DNA of 64,000 bases from Leucobacter zeae (GTDB lineage Bacteria; Actinomycetota; Actinomycetes; Actinomycetales; Microbacteriaceae), in assembly GCF_016758175.1 (NCBI RefSeq), contig NZ_QYAB01000001.1:1447162-1511161 (forward strand). The letters are read 5' to 3'. Under the pieces are notes generated by a model. That model was not told where the DNA came from, did no database searches, and worked only from the letters and a program-made list of their open reading frames with translations. Below are positions 44,303-53,841 of the stretch, piece after piece. Positions within the stretch are counted from its first letter, which is position 1. The number at the start of each line of letters is the position of its first letter. A program made the position numbers and the translations under genes.

Positions 44303-44610
44303 GTGCCCCCCCCAGGCTTCGATAGGTGATTTCCCCGTGGGGCTCCGGCCCCGAATCTCCATTATGGAGTTCCGCGCGCCCGCTGTCTCGTGCCTCGTGA
44401 CCCCCGTTCGGGGGTCATTCTGCGACACTGCGAGCCGGCGACCACGGCGTCGCGCGGGCCTCCGCGCGGGCCCCATGCCGATGCCGGAACGACGTGCCGG
44501 TTCCGGCGCGGAGGAGCGCCCCCGGCCGGGACGGGGCCGGGCCGGACCGGTTGCGGGTCGGCGGAGCGCGTCCGACTGGGGCGGAGGAGGATCCGTGAGA
44601 CGCTGGGGGC
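44303..44610. other. Divergent intergenic region with short palindromes
   Basis: This 308-bp gap lies between the response regulator (left) and arfB (right). It holds CTCCATTATGGAG (44357-44369), an 8-bp perfect stem TGACCCCC-GTTC-GGGGGTCA (44398-44417) and a GC-rich stretch to 44610. The palindromes may be autoregulatory sites of the response regulator; no clear -10/-35 pair was found. Confidence 0.4.
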
Positions 44611-45033
44611 ATGCATCTGGAGGTGACGCCGCGGCTCACGATCCCCGAATCCGAGCTCGGATGGCGGTTCTCGCGGTCGTCCGGCCCGGGCGGTCAGCAT
44701 GTGAACACCTCGGACAGTCGCGTCGAGCTCACCTGGAGCGTCGTCCGCTCGCGCGCGCTCACATCAGCGCAGCGCGAACTGCTGCTCGCGCGCCTCGAGC
44801 ACCGCCTCGTGGACGGCGCGCTCACCGTCGCGGCATCGGAGCAGCGCTCGCAACTGCGCAACCGCGAAGCGGCGATGGCGCGGCTCGCGGAACTCGTGGC
44901 GGGCGCGCTCGCCCCGGCACCCCCGAAGCGCCTGCCGACGCGGCCCACGCGCGGCTCGGCCCGTCGCCACACCGCGTCGAAGACCCGACGCTCCGAGACC
45001 AAGCGGTTGCGGCGCAGGCCCGACGCGGACTGA
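44611..45033 (+). CDS. arfB: Peptidyl-tRNA hydrolase ArfB (ribosome rescue)
   Basis: The 140-residue protein has the release-factor-like domain with the Gly27-Gly28-Gln29 catalytic motif (FSRSSGPGGQHVNTSDSRVE) and a basic disordered tail (RRHTASKTRRSETKRLRRR) that in ArfB enters the empty mRNA channel. It frees nascent chains from stalled ribosomes lacking a stop codon. It is a stand-alone gene; no ribosome site is obvious before ATG 44611. Confidence 0.93.
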   Translation: MHLEVTPRLTIPESELGWRFSRSSGPGGQHVNTSDSRVELTWSVVRSRALTSAQRELLLARLEHRLVDGALTVAASEQRSQLRNREAAMARLAELVAGALAPAPPKRLPTRPTRGSARRHTASKTRRSETKRLRRRPDAD

Positions 45034-45153
45034 GCCGGCTCGAGCGCGCGGCGCGCCGCACCGGCGCGGAACGTCGGCGGCGCCGGCGTGGAGGCGACCG
45101 TGCCGGCGCGGTAGCGTTGACACGAACACTGCGGCTGCGACGGAGGAACCACC

Positions 45154-45930
45154 ATGGCGGAGTACACGACCATCATCACCGAGACCCGGGGGCGCGTGGC
45201 GACGATCACGCTCCATCGGCCAGAGGCGCTGAACGCGCTGAACGGCGAACTGGTGCGCGAGCTCATCGATGCCGCGCTCGCGTTCGACTCCGATCCCGGA
45301 ATCGGGGCGATCGTGCTCACCGGATCGGCGAAGGCGTTCGCCGCGGGCGCCGACATCAAGGAGATGGTCGACAACGGGTACGCCGAGATGGCCGTCGGCG
45401 GGCCGTTCCCCGGGTGGGGCGCGTTCGAGCGCATGCGCACGCCCGTCATCGCCGCGGTCGCGGGCTTCGCGCTCGGCGGCGGGTGCGAGCTCGCGATGAT
45501 GTGCGACATCATCCTCGCGGCGGACACCGCGAAGTTCGGCCAGCCCGAGATCAACCTGGGCGTGACCCCTGGCTTCGGCGGTTCGCAGCGCCTGCCGCGC
45601 GCGATCGGCAAGTACAAGGCGGCGGAGATGGTGCTCACGGGGCGCATGATGGGCGCGGAGGAGGCGGAGCGCTCGGGCCTCGTCTCGCGCGTCGTTCCGG
45701 CGGACGAGCTGCTCGCAGAGGCCGCGCGGGTCGCGGAGACGATCGCGTCGAAGTCGCTCCCGGCCGTCTACGCGGCCAAGGATGCGCTCCAGGCGGCCCA
45801 GGAGATGCCGCTCTCCGAGGGACTGCGCTTCGAACGGTTGACCTTCGCGGCGATGTTCGCCACCGAGGACCAGAAGGAGGGCATGCGCGCGTTCGCGGAG
45901 AAGCGCGCTCCCGAGTTCACGCACCGCTGA
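45154..45930 (+). CDS. Short-chain enoyl-CoA hydratase
   Basis: The 258-residue crotonase-family enzyme hydrates 2-trans-enoyl-CoA in fatty-acid breakdown. The oxyanion hole is [11 protein letters not shown], and the two catalytic glutamates lie in [14 protein letters not shown] and [20 protein letters not shown], which fits a true hydratase. The C-terminal [21 protein letters not shown] is typical. A GGAGGA site precedes ATG, and TAGCGT at 45112-45117 may be its -10. Confidence 0.94.
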   Translation: MAEYTTIITETRGRVATITLHRPEALNALNGELVRELIDAALAFDSDPGIGAIVLTGSAKAFAAGADIKEMVDNGYAEMAVGGPFPGWGAFERMRTPVIAAVAGFALGGGCELAMMCDIILAADTAKFGQPEINLGVTPGFGGSQRLPRAIGKYKAAEMVLTGRMMGAEEAERSGLVSRVVPADELLAEAARVAETIASKSLPAVYAAKDALQAAQEMPLSEGLRFERLTFAAMFATEDQKEGMRAFAEKRAPEFTHR

Positions 45931-45935
45931 GAGCA

Positions 45936-45975
45936 CTCGGACGCGGCCGGCCTCCCGCCGCCCTGCGCGTCCGAG
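45936..45975 (+). terminator. Hairpin after the enoyl-CoA hydratase gene
   Basis: CTCGGACGCG and CGCGTCCGAG form a perfect 10-bp stem around a 20-nt GC-rich loop, starting 5 nt after the stop codon. Confidence 0.5.
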
Positions 45976-46032
45976 CCCACCGTCACACCGGATGGGATCG
46001 GCAGGACACATGCCGGATTGAGCCGAAGCCGG

Positions 46033-46103
46033 CATACGGTTCGCAGATCCCATACGGTCTGACGCCGCCATGACGCCGCCATGCTGCCGCCATGCCGCCG
46101 CCT
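46033..46103. repeat. Direct repeats upstream of argC
   Basis: CATACGGT occurs at 46033-46040 and 46051-46058, 18 bp apart. An 11-bp tandem repeat GACGCCGCCAT follows (46061, 46072, a variant at 46083 and a degenerate unit at 46094). The gap 45931-46183 otherwise holds only the hairpin above. No convincing ARG box was found. Confidence 0.5.
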
Positions 46104-46183
46104 CGGCGTCCCGCGCCGTCATACGCCCGAGCGGGCCGTCCGGAGGTGCCAGAATAGAGGGAACTGCGGGAAAAGGAGCGTCG

Positions 46184-47269
46184 ATGACCATTAGCGTTGC
46201 CGTGGCCGGAGCATCCGGCTATGCGGGAGGCGAGCTGCTGCGATTGCTCGCCGCGCATCCGGAGTTCGAGGTCCGCACCGTGACGGGGCACTCGAGCGCC
46301 GGCCGGCCGCTCATCGAGTCCCAGCCGCACCTGCGCTCGCTCGCGCACCTGACGCTGCGGGAGACCGTGCCCGAGGTGCTCGACGGGCACGACATCGTCT
46401 TCTTCGCGCTGCCGCACGGCGCCTCGGGGGCCCTGACCGCACAGCTGCGCGACGTCGGGCTCGCGGTCGACTGCGGTGCCGACCACCGGCTCGTCGACGC
46501 GGACGACTGGGCCGCCTTCTACGGCGGCGACCATCACGAGCCGTGGACTTACGGGGTGCCCGAACTCATCGTCGCGGCCCGGGCGTCGAGCGACGGAGCG
46601 CACGAGCACACGGTGTGGACCCGTCAGCGCGAACTGCTCGCGGGAGCCACCCGGATCGCCGCCCCGGGATGCAACGCGTCGACCGTCGCGCTCTCGCTGG
46701 CGCCGGGGATCGCGGCCGGCGTGATCGAGGCGCAGGACATCGTGAGCGTGCTCGCGGTCGGTCCGAGCGGCGCGGGCAAGGCCGCGAAGACGCACTTGCT
46801 CGGCGCGGAGCTCATGGGCACCGCGAACCCCTACGCGGTCGGCGGGACCCACCGGCACATCCCCGAGATCCGGCAGGCGCTCCGGGGGGCCGGAGCCGAG
46901 GGGGAGCCGACGATCAGCTTCACCCCGGTGCTCGTCCCGATGAGCCGCGGGATCCTCGCGACCTCGACCGCGAAGCTCGCCCCAGGCACGACCGCCGCCC
47001 AGGTGCGCGCCGCATGGGAGGACGCCTACGTCGCGGAGCCGTTCGTGCACCTGCTTCCCGAAGGCGTGTTCCCGCGCACCGCGGACACCCTCGGCGCGAA
47101 CACCTGCCTCATGGGCCTCGCGGTCGACGAAGCCGCTGGCCGCGTCGTCGTCGTGGCGGCGCTCGACAACCTCGCCAAGGGCACGGCGGGCGCCGCGATC
47201 CAGTCGGCGAACATCGCGCTCGGGCTCCCCGAGACCACCGGCCTGTCCACGAATGGAGTCGCACCGTGA
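46184..47269 (+). CDS. argC: N-acetyl-gamma-glutamyl-phosphate reductase ArgC
   Basis: The 361-residue enzyme reduces N-acetylglutamyl phosphate to the semialdehyde in arginine synthesis. It has a Rossmann start ([19 protein letters not shown]), the catalytic Cys in [15 protein letters not shown] and the family stretch [15 protein letters not shown] 46184 follows AAAAGGAG. Its stop overlaps argJ by 4 bp. Confidence 0.96.
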   Translation: MTISVAVAGASGYAGGELLRLLAAHPEFEVRTVTGHSSAGRPLIESQPHLRSLAHLTLRETVPEVLDGHDIVFFALPHGASGALTAQLRDVGLAVDCGADHRLVDADDWAAFYGGDHHEPWTYGVPELIVAARASSDGAHEHTVWTRQRELLAGATRIAAPGCNASTVALSLAPGIAAGVIEAQDIVSVLAVGPSGAGKAAKTHLLGAELMGTANPYAVGGTHRHIPEIRQALRGAGAEGEPTISFTPVLVPMSRGILATSTAKLAPGTTAAQVRAAWEDAYVAEPFVHLLPEGVFPRTADTLGANTCLMGLAVDEAAGRVVVVAALDNLAKGTAGAAIQSANIALGLPETTGLSTNGVAP

Positions 47270-48423
47270 CCGTCACCACACCCCAGGGCTTCCGCTCGGC
47301 GGGCATCGCCGTCGGCCTCAAGAGCACGGGCAAACCCGACCTCGCCCTCGTCGTCAACGACGGGCCCGAGCCCGCGAGCGCCGTGGTCTTCACGAGCAAC
47401 CGCGCGCAGGCCAACCCGATCCTCTGGAGCCGGAAGGTCGCCGAGAACGGCGCAGCCCGCGCCGTGATCCTGAATTCTGGCGGCGCGAACTGCTTCACCG
47501 GGGACTTCGGCTACGCCACCACGCGCCTCACCGCCGAGGCCGTGGCGCGCGAGTTGGGCGACGCCGACGCGGAGCGGATCCTCGTCTGCTCGACGGGACT
47601 CATCGGCACCGGGGACCAGACGTTCCGCGACCGCATCGTCGACAACATTCCGACGCTCGTCTCGGCGCTCGCCGCCGACGACGAGACGGCTCCGGCCGCG
47701 ATCCTCACCACAGACTCGGTCGAGAAGACCGCGACGCACCGCGGAGACGGCTGGAGCATCGGCGCCATGGCGAAGGGTGCAGGCATGCTCGCGCCGGGCC
47801 TCGCGACCATGCTCGTCGTGATCACGACCGATGCGCGGCTCTCGGACGAGGCACTCGACGTCGCGCTGCGCCGGGCGACCGGGGCGAGCTTCGACCGCCT
47901 CGATTCCGACGGGTGCATGTCGACGAACGACCAGGTCACGCTGCTCGCCAGCGGCGCATCTGGCGTCGCGCCAGACGCGAACGAGTTCGCGGTCGCGCTC
48001 ACAGGCGTCTGCGACCGGCTCGCGGCGCAGCTGCAGGCCGACGCCGAGGGGGCGAGCCACGACATCGACATCGAGGTGCGCGGCGCCGCGAGCGTCGCCG
48101 ACGCCGTCGAGGTGGGGCGCTCGGTCGCCCGCAACAACCTCTTCAAGGCTGCGATCTTCGGCAACGATCCGAACTGGGGGCGCGTGCTCGCGGCCATCGG
48201 CACCACGGAGGCGGCGCTCGACCCGTACCAGGTCGATGTCTCGTTCAACGGCGTGCGCCTCTGCCACGCCGGAGCGCCGGATCGGCCGGTCGACGAGTGC
48301 GACCTCACCCCGCGCCGCACGCGCGTCGAGATCGACCTCTTCGTCGGGGAGCACGCCGCGACCATCCGCACGAACGACCTCACGCACGACTACGTGCACG
48401 AGAACTCCGCCTACTCGAGCTGA
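47266..48423 (+). CDS. argJ: Bifunctional ornithine acetyltransferase/N-acetylglutamate synthase ArgJ
   Basis: The 385-residue protein recycles the acetyl group between N-acetylornithine and glutamate. It self-cleaves before a conserved Thr, here Thr181 in [14 protein letters not shown]. Other family segments are [26 protein letters not shown] and [18 protein letters not shown] 47266 overlaps the argC stop as GTGA. A downstream gap of 72 bp leads to argB. Confidence 0.96.
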   Translation: MTVTTPQGFRSAGIAVGLKSTGKPDLALVVNDGPEPASAVVFTSNRAQANPILWSRKVAENGAARAVILNSGGANCFTGDFGYATTRLTAEAVARELGDADAERILVCSTGLIGTGDQTFRDRIVDNIPTLVSALAADDETAPAAILTTDSVEKTATHRGDGWSIGAMAKGAGMLAPGLATMLVVITTDARLSDEALDVALRRATGASFDRLDSDGCMSTNDQVTLLASGASGVAPDANEFAVALTGVCDRLAAQLQADAEGASHDIDIEVRGAASVADAVEVGRSVARNNLFKAAIFGNDPNWGRVLAAIGTTEAALDPYQVDVSFNGVRLCHAGAPDRPVDECDLTPRRTRVEIDLFVGEHAATIRTNDLTHDYVHENSAYSS

Positions 48424-48495
48424 GGGCGGCCGCCCGGCGCGCGCCGGTGCGGGAGGCGGGCACGAGCGCCGCAGGACCAGGAGAGAACGGACATC

Positions 48496-49398
48496 ATGAC
48501 CGAGACGAACACGACCGTCGCGCACAACGAGGCCGCCGCGAAGGCGCAGGTGCTGATCGAGTCGCTGCCCTGGCTCAAGAAGTTCCGCGATCGCGTCATG
48601 GTGATCAAGTTCGGCGGCAACGCGATGGTCGACGAGGCGCTGCTCGCGGCCTTCGCCGAGGACGTCGTCTACCTCAGGCACACCGGGATCAGGCCCGTCG
48701 TCGTGCACGGGGGCGGCCCGCAGATCAACGACATGCTCGGCCGGCTCGGCATCGCGAGCGAGTTCAAGGGCGGCTACCGCGTGACGACGCCCGAGACTAT
48801 GGACGTCGTGCGCATGGTGCTGACCGGCAAGGTCAACCCCGAACTGGTCGACGAGATCAACGCGCACGGTCCGCTGGCCGCGGGCACCACGGGCGAAGAC
48901 GCCGGCCTGTTCATCGGGCGGAGGCGCGACCCGATCGAGGTGGACGGCGAGTGGGTCGACCTCGGCCTCGTGGGCGACGTCGTCGACGTGCGGACCGACC
49001 CGGTGACGGCGCTGCTCGATGCCGGCCTGATCCCGGTCGTCTCCTCGATCGCACCGGACCAGGAGCGCCCCGGCGACTCGCTCAACGTGAACGCCGACGC
49101 GGCGGCCTCGGCGCTCGCAACCGCGCTCGGGGCCGAAAAGCTCGTGATCCTCACCGATGTCGCCGGGCTCTACGCGAACTGGCCGGACCGGGATTCGCTC
49201 GTCTCCTCGATCAGCGCCGACGAGCTCGAAGAGCTCCTGCCGTCGCTCGAGTCGGGCATGATCCCGAAGATGCGGGCCTGCCTCGATGCGGTGCGCGGCG
49301 GCGTGCCGAAGGCGGCGATCATCGACGGCCGTGAACCGCACTCGGTGCTGCTCGAGATCTTCACCGAGCGCGGCATCGGGACGGAAGTCACCGGGTAG
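48496..49398 (+). CDS. argB: Acetylglutamate kinase ArgB
   Basis: The 300-residue amino-acid kinase phosphorylates N-acetylglutamate, usually the feedback-controlled step of arginine synthesis. Motifs: [14 protein letters not shown] (ATP Lys), [19 protein letters not shown] and [20 protein letters not shown], and [17 protein letters not shown]. An N-terminal helix (residues 1-25) like that of arginine-inhibited hexameric forms is present. argD and argF do not follow, unlike in many actinobacteria. Confidence 0.97.
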   Translation: MTETNTTVAHNEAAAKAQVLIESLPWLKKFRDRVMVIKFGGNAMVDEALLAAFAEDVVYLRHTGIRPVVVHGGGPQINDMLGRLGIASEFKGGYRVTTPETMDVVRMVLTGKVNPELVDEINAHGPLAAGTTGEDAGLFIGRRRDPIEVDGEWVDLGLVGDVVDVRTDPVTALLDAGLIPVVSSIAPDQERPGDSLNVNADAAASALATALGAEKLVILTDVAGLYANWPDRDSLVSSISADELEELLPSLESGMIPKMRACLDAVRGGVPKAAIIDGREPHSVLLEIFTERGIGTEVTG

Positions 49399-49418
49399 CC
49401 GGAGCTCTCGGGATCCCG

Positions 49419-49979
49419 ATGGCGGAGGCGACGATCCTGCTGAGCCGCGCGGCGAGCATCGTGCAGCTGGTCGGGGTGCTCGCCTTCCTCGTGGCGTCGG
49501 TCTGGCTGAGCGCGGTCGACATCGTGCGGCGCCGACTGCCGAACCGGCTGCTCGCCCGGCTGACCGCGCTGACGCTCGCCCCGCTCGTCATCGGGTGCCT
49601 CATCAGGCTGTTCGGCGCCGGGCGGGCCCTTGCGCTCGAGGACCTGCTGAGGATGCTCGGGGGCGCCGCGCTGCTGTTCGCGTTCTTCGCCGTCCTGTGG
49701 AGCGCGTCCCCGCGGAGCTTCGGCGGCGGCGACGTGAAGGTCGCGCCGCTCGTCGGGGGCGTGCTCGGCTTCGTCTCGGGATTCTGGGCCGTGATCGTCT
49801 GCGCGGCGGTCGCGTTCGCGTGCGCCGCGATCTGGGGAGCCGTGCGGCGCGGCGCGGAGCCCAGCGGGAACGGAACGGAACCGCGCACGGTGCCGTTCGC
49901 GGTGTGCCTCTTCGCGGGCGCCTGGGTCGTGATCCTCGCGTTCCCGTTCGTCGTGCGGGCGCTCGCCCCGGCCGCCTGA
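49419..49979 (+). CDS. A24-type prepilin peptidase-like membrane protein
   Basis: The 186-residue protein has about five to six helices and both aspartates of the A24 family: Asp in LSAVDIVRRRLPNRLLA and the GxGD-type motif FGGGDVKVAPLVGG. It resembles the TadV/CpaA or type IV prepilin peptidase core without the cytosolic methylase domain. No pilin or secretion genes lie nearby in the window, so its substrate is unknown. It begins 20 bp after argB. Confidence 0.85.
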   Translation: MAEATILLSRAASIVQLVGVLAFLVASVWLSAVDIVRRRLPNRLLARLTALTLAPLVIGCLIRLFGAGRALALEDLLRMLGGAALLFAFFAVLWSASPRSFGGGDVKVAPLVGGVLGFVSGFWAVIVCAAVAFACAAIWGAVRRGAEPSGNGTEPRTVPFAVCLFAGAWVVILAFPFVVRALAPAA

Positions 49980-50086
49980 AAGTCGCGCGACGTACGTCCG
50001 CTGCAGGCGGGAGCCGGCCGCGCTCGGAGTGCCCGACCGTGCGCCTTGCACACAGGAGGACTCCGCGTCAACCGGCATCGGATTCC

Positions 50087-50126
50087 ATCCCGTTGTCGAC
50101 AATCCGACGCGCGAACGGGATAGGGT
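50087..50126 (+). promoter_or_regulatory. Promoter and candidate operator of the sugar ABC operon
   Basis: ATCCCGTT (50087-50094) and AACGGGAT (50114-50121) form a perfect 8-bp inverted repeat. Inside it lies the 10-bp palindrome TTGTCGACAA (50093-50102). TCGACA (50096-50101) and TAGGGT (50121-50126), 19 bp apart, may be -35 and -10, so a bound regulator would cover the promoter. No regulator gene is adjacent. The rest of 49980-50245 shows nothing recognised. Confidence 0.45.
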
Positions 50127-50245
50127 CGGAAGCGAGGGCGCCGCCGCCCCGCACGTCGCAGGACGGCATCGCGCTCCCATGCTCGGGGCCGGGGGGTCCC
50201 AGCACCGAACCACCCAGCGAAGAACCATTCGGAACGGAGTGCAGT

Positions 50246-51571
50246 ATGCGTGCGAAGGGGAACACACGGAGTCGGATGCTCGGCGCCGCGGCCGGACTGG
50301 CCGCGGTCGCGCTGCTGGCATCGGGGTGCTCGTCAGGCGGCGGCGAAGCCGGCGGGAGCGGTGACGGCGGCGGAGGAGGCGAGTTCTCCGGCGAGACGCT
50401 GAGCGTCGCGGCAGCGTGGTCCGGCGCCGAGCAGAAGAACTTCGAGGCGGTTCTCGCGGAGTTCAGCGATCGCACGGGTGCGAAAGTGAACTACACGAGC
50501 TTCGGCGACAAGGCGCCGACGTACCTCTCGAGCCAGCTCGAGGGCGGTACGCCGCCCGACGTGGCGATCGTCGGCCAGCCCGCGCTCATGCAGTCGCTCG
50601 CGCAGGACGGCGACATCCTGCCGGTCGGCGATGCGGTGCGCGACGCGGTCGAGCAGAACTACGCCGAGAGCTGGCTCGACCTCGGCAGCGTGGACGGGGA
50701 GCTCTACGGCGTCTGGTTCAAGGCGGCGAACAAGTCGACGGTCTGGTACAACGCCGACATCTACGACGAGGCGGGAGCCGAGGCCCCGACGGACTGGGAC
50801 GGCTTCACGGAGCAGCTCGGGCTCGTCAGCGACGCCGGGTACGCCGGGGTCTCGATCGGCGCCGATGTCGGCTGGCCGCTGACGGACTGGTTCGAGAACG
50901 TCTACCTGCGCACCGCTGGGCCCGAGAAGTACGATCAGCTCGCGAAGCACGAGATCCCCTGGACCGACGACTCGGTCACGGAGGCGCTGACCGTGCTCGG
51001 CGAGCTCTGGGGCAGCGACGTCGTGCAGCCCGGGGGCGCGCAGCGCGACTTCCCCACGAGCGTCACCGAGGTGTTCGGTGCCGACCCGCAGGCCGGCACC
51101 GTGTTCGAGGGCGACTTCGTCGCGGGGAACATCGCGGCGGACGGCAACTCGACGGTGGGGGAGAACGCGCTCTTCTACGACTTCCCGGCGATCGACGGGT
51201 CCGAGCCGTCCGTCGTGGGAGGGGGCGATGTCGCGGTCCAGTTCACCGACGACGACGTGACGAACGCGCTCATGGAGTTCCTCGCCTCGCCCGACGCGGC
51301 CGAGGTCTGGGTGCCCGAGGGCGGGCTCACCTCGCCGAACACCGCGGTCGACACGTCGCTCTACCCCGACGATACATCTCGTCAGATCGCCGAGTCGTTG
51401 ACCGGGGCCGAAGCATTCCGCTTCGACATGTCGGATCTCGCCCCGAGCGCGTTCGGCGGGACGGAGGGCCAGGGCTTCTGGCAGGAGATGATCTCCTTCT
51501 ACGAGGATCCCTCCGACATCGAGGGCACGGCGAAGCGGCTGGAGGAGGCTGCGGCGAAGGCCTACGAGTAG
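50246..51571 (+). CDS. ABC sugar-binding lipoprotein (CUT1 type)
   Basis: The 441-residue protein has a lipoprotein signal (ALLASGCSSGGG) with a Gly-rich linker and the solute-binding fold of family 1 (SVAAAWSGAEQKNFEAVLAE, PDVAIVGQPALMQSLAQDGD, WYNADIYDEAGAEAPTDWDG). It captures an oligosaccharide outside the membrane for the two permeases that follow. The phosphorylase downstream suggests an alpha-linked glucose disaccharide (AglE-like). ATG 50246 follows GGAG. Confidence 0.93.
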   Translation: MRAKGNTRSRMLGAAAGLAAVALLASGCSSGGGEAGGSGDGGGGGEFSGETLSVAAAWSGAEQKNFEAVLAEFSDRTGAKVNYTSFGDKAPTYLSSQLEGGTPPDVAIVGQPALMQSLAQDGDILPVGDAVRDAVEQNYAESWLDLGSVDGELYGVWFKAANKSTVWYNADIYDEAGAEAPTDWDGFTEQLGLVSDAGYAGVSIGADVGWPLTDWFENVYLRTAGPEKYDQLAKHEIPWTDDSVTEALTVLGELWGSDVVQPGGAQRDFPTSVTEVFGADPQAGTVFEGDFVAGNIAADGNSTVGENALFYDFPAIDGSEPSVVGGGDVAVQFTDDDVTNALMEFLASPDAAEVWVPEGGLTSPNTAVDTSLYPDDTSRQIAESLTGAEAFRFDMSDLAPSAFGGTEGQGFWQEMISFYEDPSDIEGTAKRLEEAAAKAYE

Positions 51572-51578
51572 GCCCGTC

Positions 51579-52934
51579 ATGACTCGTACGCACACGGTGC
51601 CCGTGCAGCTCCGCGACCGTGAACGCACCGTTCACGGTCGCGGCCGGCTGCGCAGCTGGCTGCTCGTCGCCGGGTTCCTCGGGCCGGCGCTGATCGCGCT
51701 CGGCGCCCTCGTCGTGTACCCGATCGTGTACACGGTCGTCCGCTCGCTCGTCGACACGACCGGGACCCGGTTCGTCGGCTGGCAGAACTACGTCACGATG
51801 TTCACGAACGACACGACCTTCACGGCGATCCGCAACAACCTGCTCTGGGTCGTCGTGGCGCCGATCACGGTCACCGTCATCGGCCTCATCCTCGCCGTGC
51901 TCGTCGACAAGCTCGGCTGGAAGATCGTCTTCCGGCTCGTCGTCTTCATGCCGATGGCGATCTCGATGCTCGCGGCGGGCGTGATCTTCCGCGGGATGTT
52001 CCAGGAGAGCCCGAATCTCGGCGTCGTGAACGCGGCGATCGTGGGGGTGCAGGGGGCGTTCTCCGACCAGGCGAGCTATCCCGGAGCGAAGCCGCGCGAG
52101 GGATCCGGGATCGAGGCCGACGGCGGCGTCATCGCCTCGACCGACCCGATCGCGGCGGGCGGCACGCAGAACTTCCCGCTCACGGGGGTGCGCCAGACCG
52201 CGCTGCCCGAGGGCACCGTTTCCGCGCGCGAGGCCGATCCGCCTGGACCGACGCAGATCTCGGGGACCGTCTTCCTCGACGTGATCCGGGGCGGCGGGGG
52301 AACGCCGGGCGAACTCGAGGCGGGCAAGAGCGGACTCGCGGGAATCCGCGTCGATGCGGTCGACGCGGACGGCGCGATCCGCGGGTACGCGACGACGGGA
52401 GCCGGGGGCGCGTTCACGATCGACGGGCTGAGCGCGGGGGAGCAGTACCGGATCGCGCTGCCCGCGGCGAACTTCGGGGACGGGCCGCAGGGGGTCTCGT
52501 GGCTGAGCGCCACCTTCATCAACCTCGTCGTGATCCTCGCCTACATCTGGATCTGGGCCGGGTTCGCGATGGTGATGATCGCCTCGGGACTCTCGGCGAT
52601 GGACCGCTCGCTGCAGGAGGCCGCGCGCACGGACGGCGCGAACGAATGGCAGGTCTTCAGCCGCATCACCGCGCCCCTCCTCGCGCCCGTGCTGCTCGTC
52701 GTCTTCGTGACGCTCGTCATCAACGTGCTCAAGATATTCGACCTCGTCTACGTGATCCCGCCAGGCGCGGCGAAACCCGCGGCCAACGTCATCGCGGTGG
52801 AGATGTGGACCGTGTCGTTCGGCGGCGGCAACGACCACGGACTCGGCTCGGCGCTGTCGATCCTGCTGCTCGTACTGGTGCTGCCGTCGATGATCCTCAA
52901 CGTCAAGCGATTCAGAGAGGAGCGCGGCCGATGA
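51579..52934 (+). CDS. ABC sugar permease with a large inserted extracytoplasmic domain (MalF/AglF-like)
   Basis: At 451 residues this is about 150 longer than usual CUT1 permeases. Helices flank an insertion at about residues 143-308 that contains a Ser/Thr/Pro-rich stretch and a compact beta domain (about 227-297; GTVFLDVIRGGGGTPG, then GLAGIRVDAVDADG and ATTGAGGAFTIDGL) resembling SdrD-B/prealbumin-like folds. The ATPase-contact EAA loop (LQEAARTDGANEWQVFSRIT) lies at about 345-363. E. coli MalF also carries a large periplasmic P2 domain that touches the binding protein; a like role here is inference. Confidence 0.9.
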   Translation: MTRTHTVPVQLRDRERTVHGRGRLRSWLLVAGFLGPALIALGALVVYPIVYTVVRSLVDTTGTRFVGWQNYVTMFTNDTTFTAIRNNLLWVVVAPITVTVIGLILAVLVDKLGWKIVFRLVVFMPMAISMLAAGVIFRGMFQESPNLGVVNAAIVGVQGAFSDQASYPGAKPREGSGIEADGGVIASTDPIAAGGTQNFPLTGVRQTALPEGTVSAREADPPGPTQISGTVFLDVIRGGGGTPGELEAGKSGLAGIRVDAVDADGAIRGYATTGAGGAFTIDGLSAGEQYRIALPAANFGDGPQGVSWLSATFINLVVILAYIWIWAGFAMVMIASGLSAMDRSLQEAARTDGANEWQVFSRITAPLLAPVLLVVFVTLVINVLKIFDLVYVIPPGAAKPAANVIAVEMWTVSFGGGNDHGLGSALSILLLVLVLPSMILNVKRFREERGR

Positions 52935-53824
52935 GCGCGGGGATCGGGAGGAGCGCCGATACCGGGGTCCGCAGTCGCAGCCTCGGCGCCCGGATCGCGC
53001 GCGGCGCCAGCCGCGGCGTCCTCAATGCGGTCCTGCTCGTGGTGGCGGTGTTCTGGCTCGTCCCCACGCTCGGGCTCCTGCTGACCTCGTTCCGCAGCGC
53101 GGGCGACAACGCGGCGAGCGGGTGGTGGACGGTACTGACCCGGCCGGCCGAGCTCACCATCGAGAACTATGCGAACCTGCTGGCGAATCCGACGATCACC
53201 GGCTCCTTCTGGAACACGATCGTGATCGCCGTGCCGACGACGGTGCTGGTCGTCGCCATCGGCGCGCTCGCCGCATACGCGTTCGCGTGGCTCCGATTCC
53301 CCGGCAGGGACTGGATCTTCATCGGCGTCATCGTGCTGCTCGCGGTGCCCATCCAGGTGGCCCTGATCCCGCTCGCGCGGTTGTTCGGCGCGATGGGCAT
53401 CTTCGGCAGCGTCTTCGGCGTGATCCTCTTCCACACCGCCTTCGGGCTGCCGTTCGCCATCTTCCTGCTGCGCAACTTCTTCATCCAGGTGCCCGAGGAG
53501 CTGCTCGAGGCTGCTCGGATCGACGGTGCCAGGGACTGGCTCATCTTCTTCCGCATCATGCTGCCGCTCGCGCTGCCCGCGATCGCCTCGCTCGCGATCT
53601 TCCAGTTCCTCTGGACCTGGAACGACATGCTCGTCGCGCTCATCTTCACCGACTCCGACTCGCAGCCGCTGACGGTCGCGATCCAGTCGCAGCTGCGTCA
53701 GTTCGGGGCGAACATCGACGTGCTCTCGGCGGGGGCCTTCCTCTCCATGCTGGTGCCGCTGATAGTGTTTTTCGCGTTCCAGAAGTACTTCGTCCAGGCG
53801 CTGCTCGCCGGCTCCCAGAAATAG
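52931..53824 (+). CDS. ABC sugar permease (MalG/AglG-like)
   Basis: The 297-residue permease has six helices and the EAA loop LLEAARIDGARDWLIFFRIM. It pairs with the larger permease, whose stop its ATG overlaps (ATGA). No ATPase gene follows; CUT1 systems in actinobacteria commonly share a distant MsiK-type ATPase, which is assumed here. Confidence 0.93.
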   Translation: MSAGIGRSADTGVRSRSLGARIARGASRGVLNAVLLVVAVFWLVPTLGLLLTSFRSAGDNAASGWWTVLTRPAELTIENYANLLANPTITGSFWNTIVIAVPTTVLVVAIGALAAYAFAWLRFPGRDWIFIGVIVLLAVPIQVALIPLARLFGAMGIFGSVFGVILFHTAFGLPFAIFLLRNFFIQVPEELLEAARIDGARDWLIFFRIMLPLALPAIASLAIFQFLWTWNDMLVALIFTDSDSQPLTVAIQSQLRQFGANIDVLSAGAFLSMLVPLIVFFAFQKYFVQALLAGSQK

Positions 53825-53841
53825 TTCCGGAGGTTCTCCGT

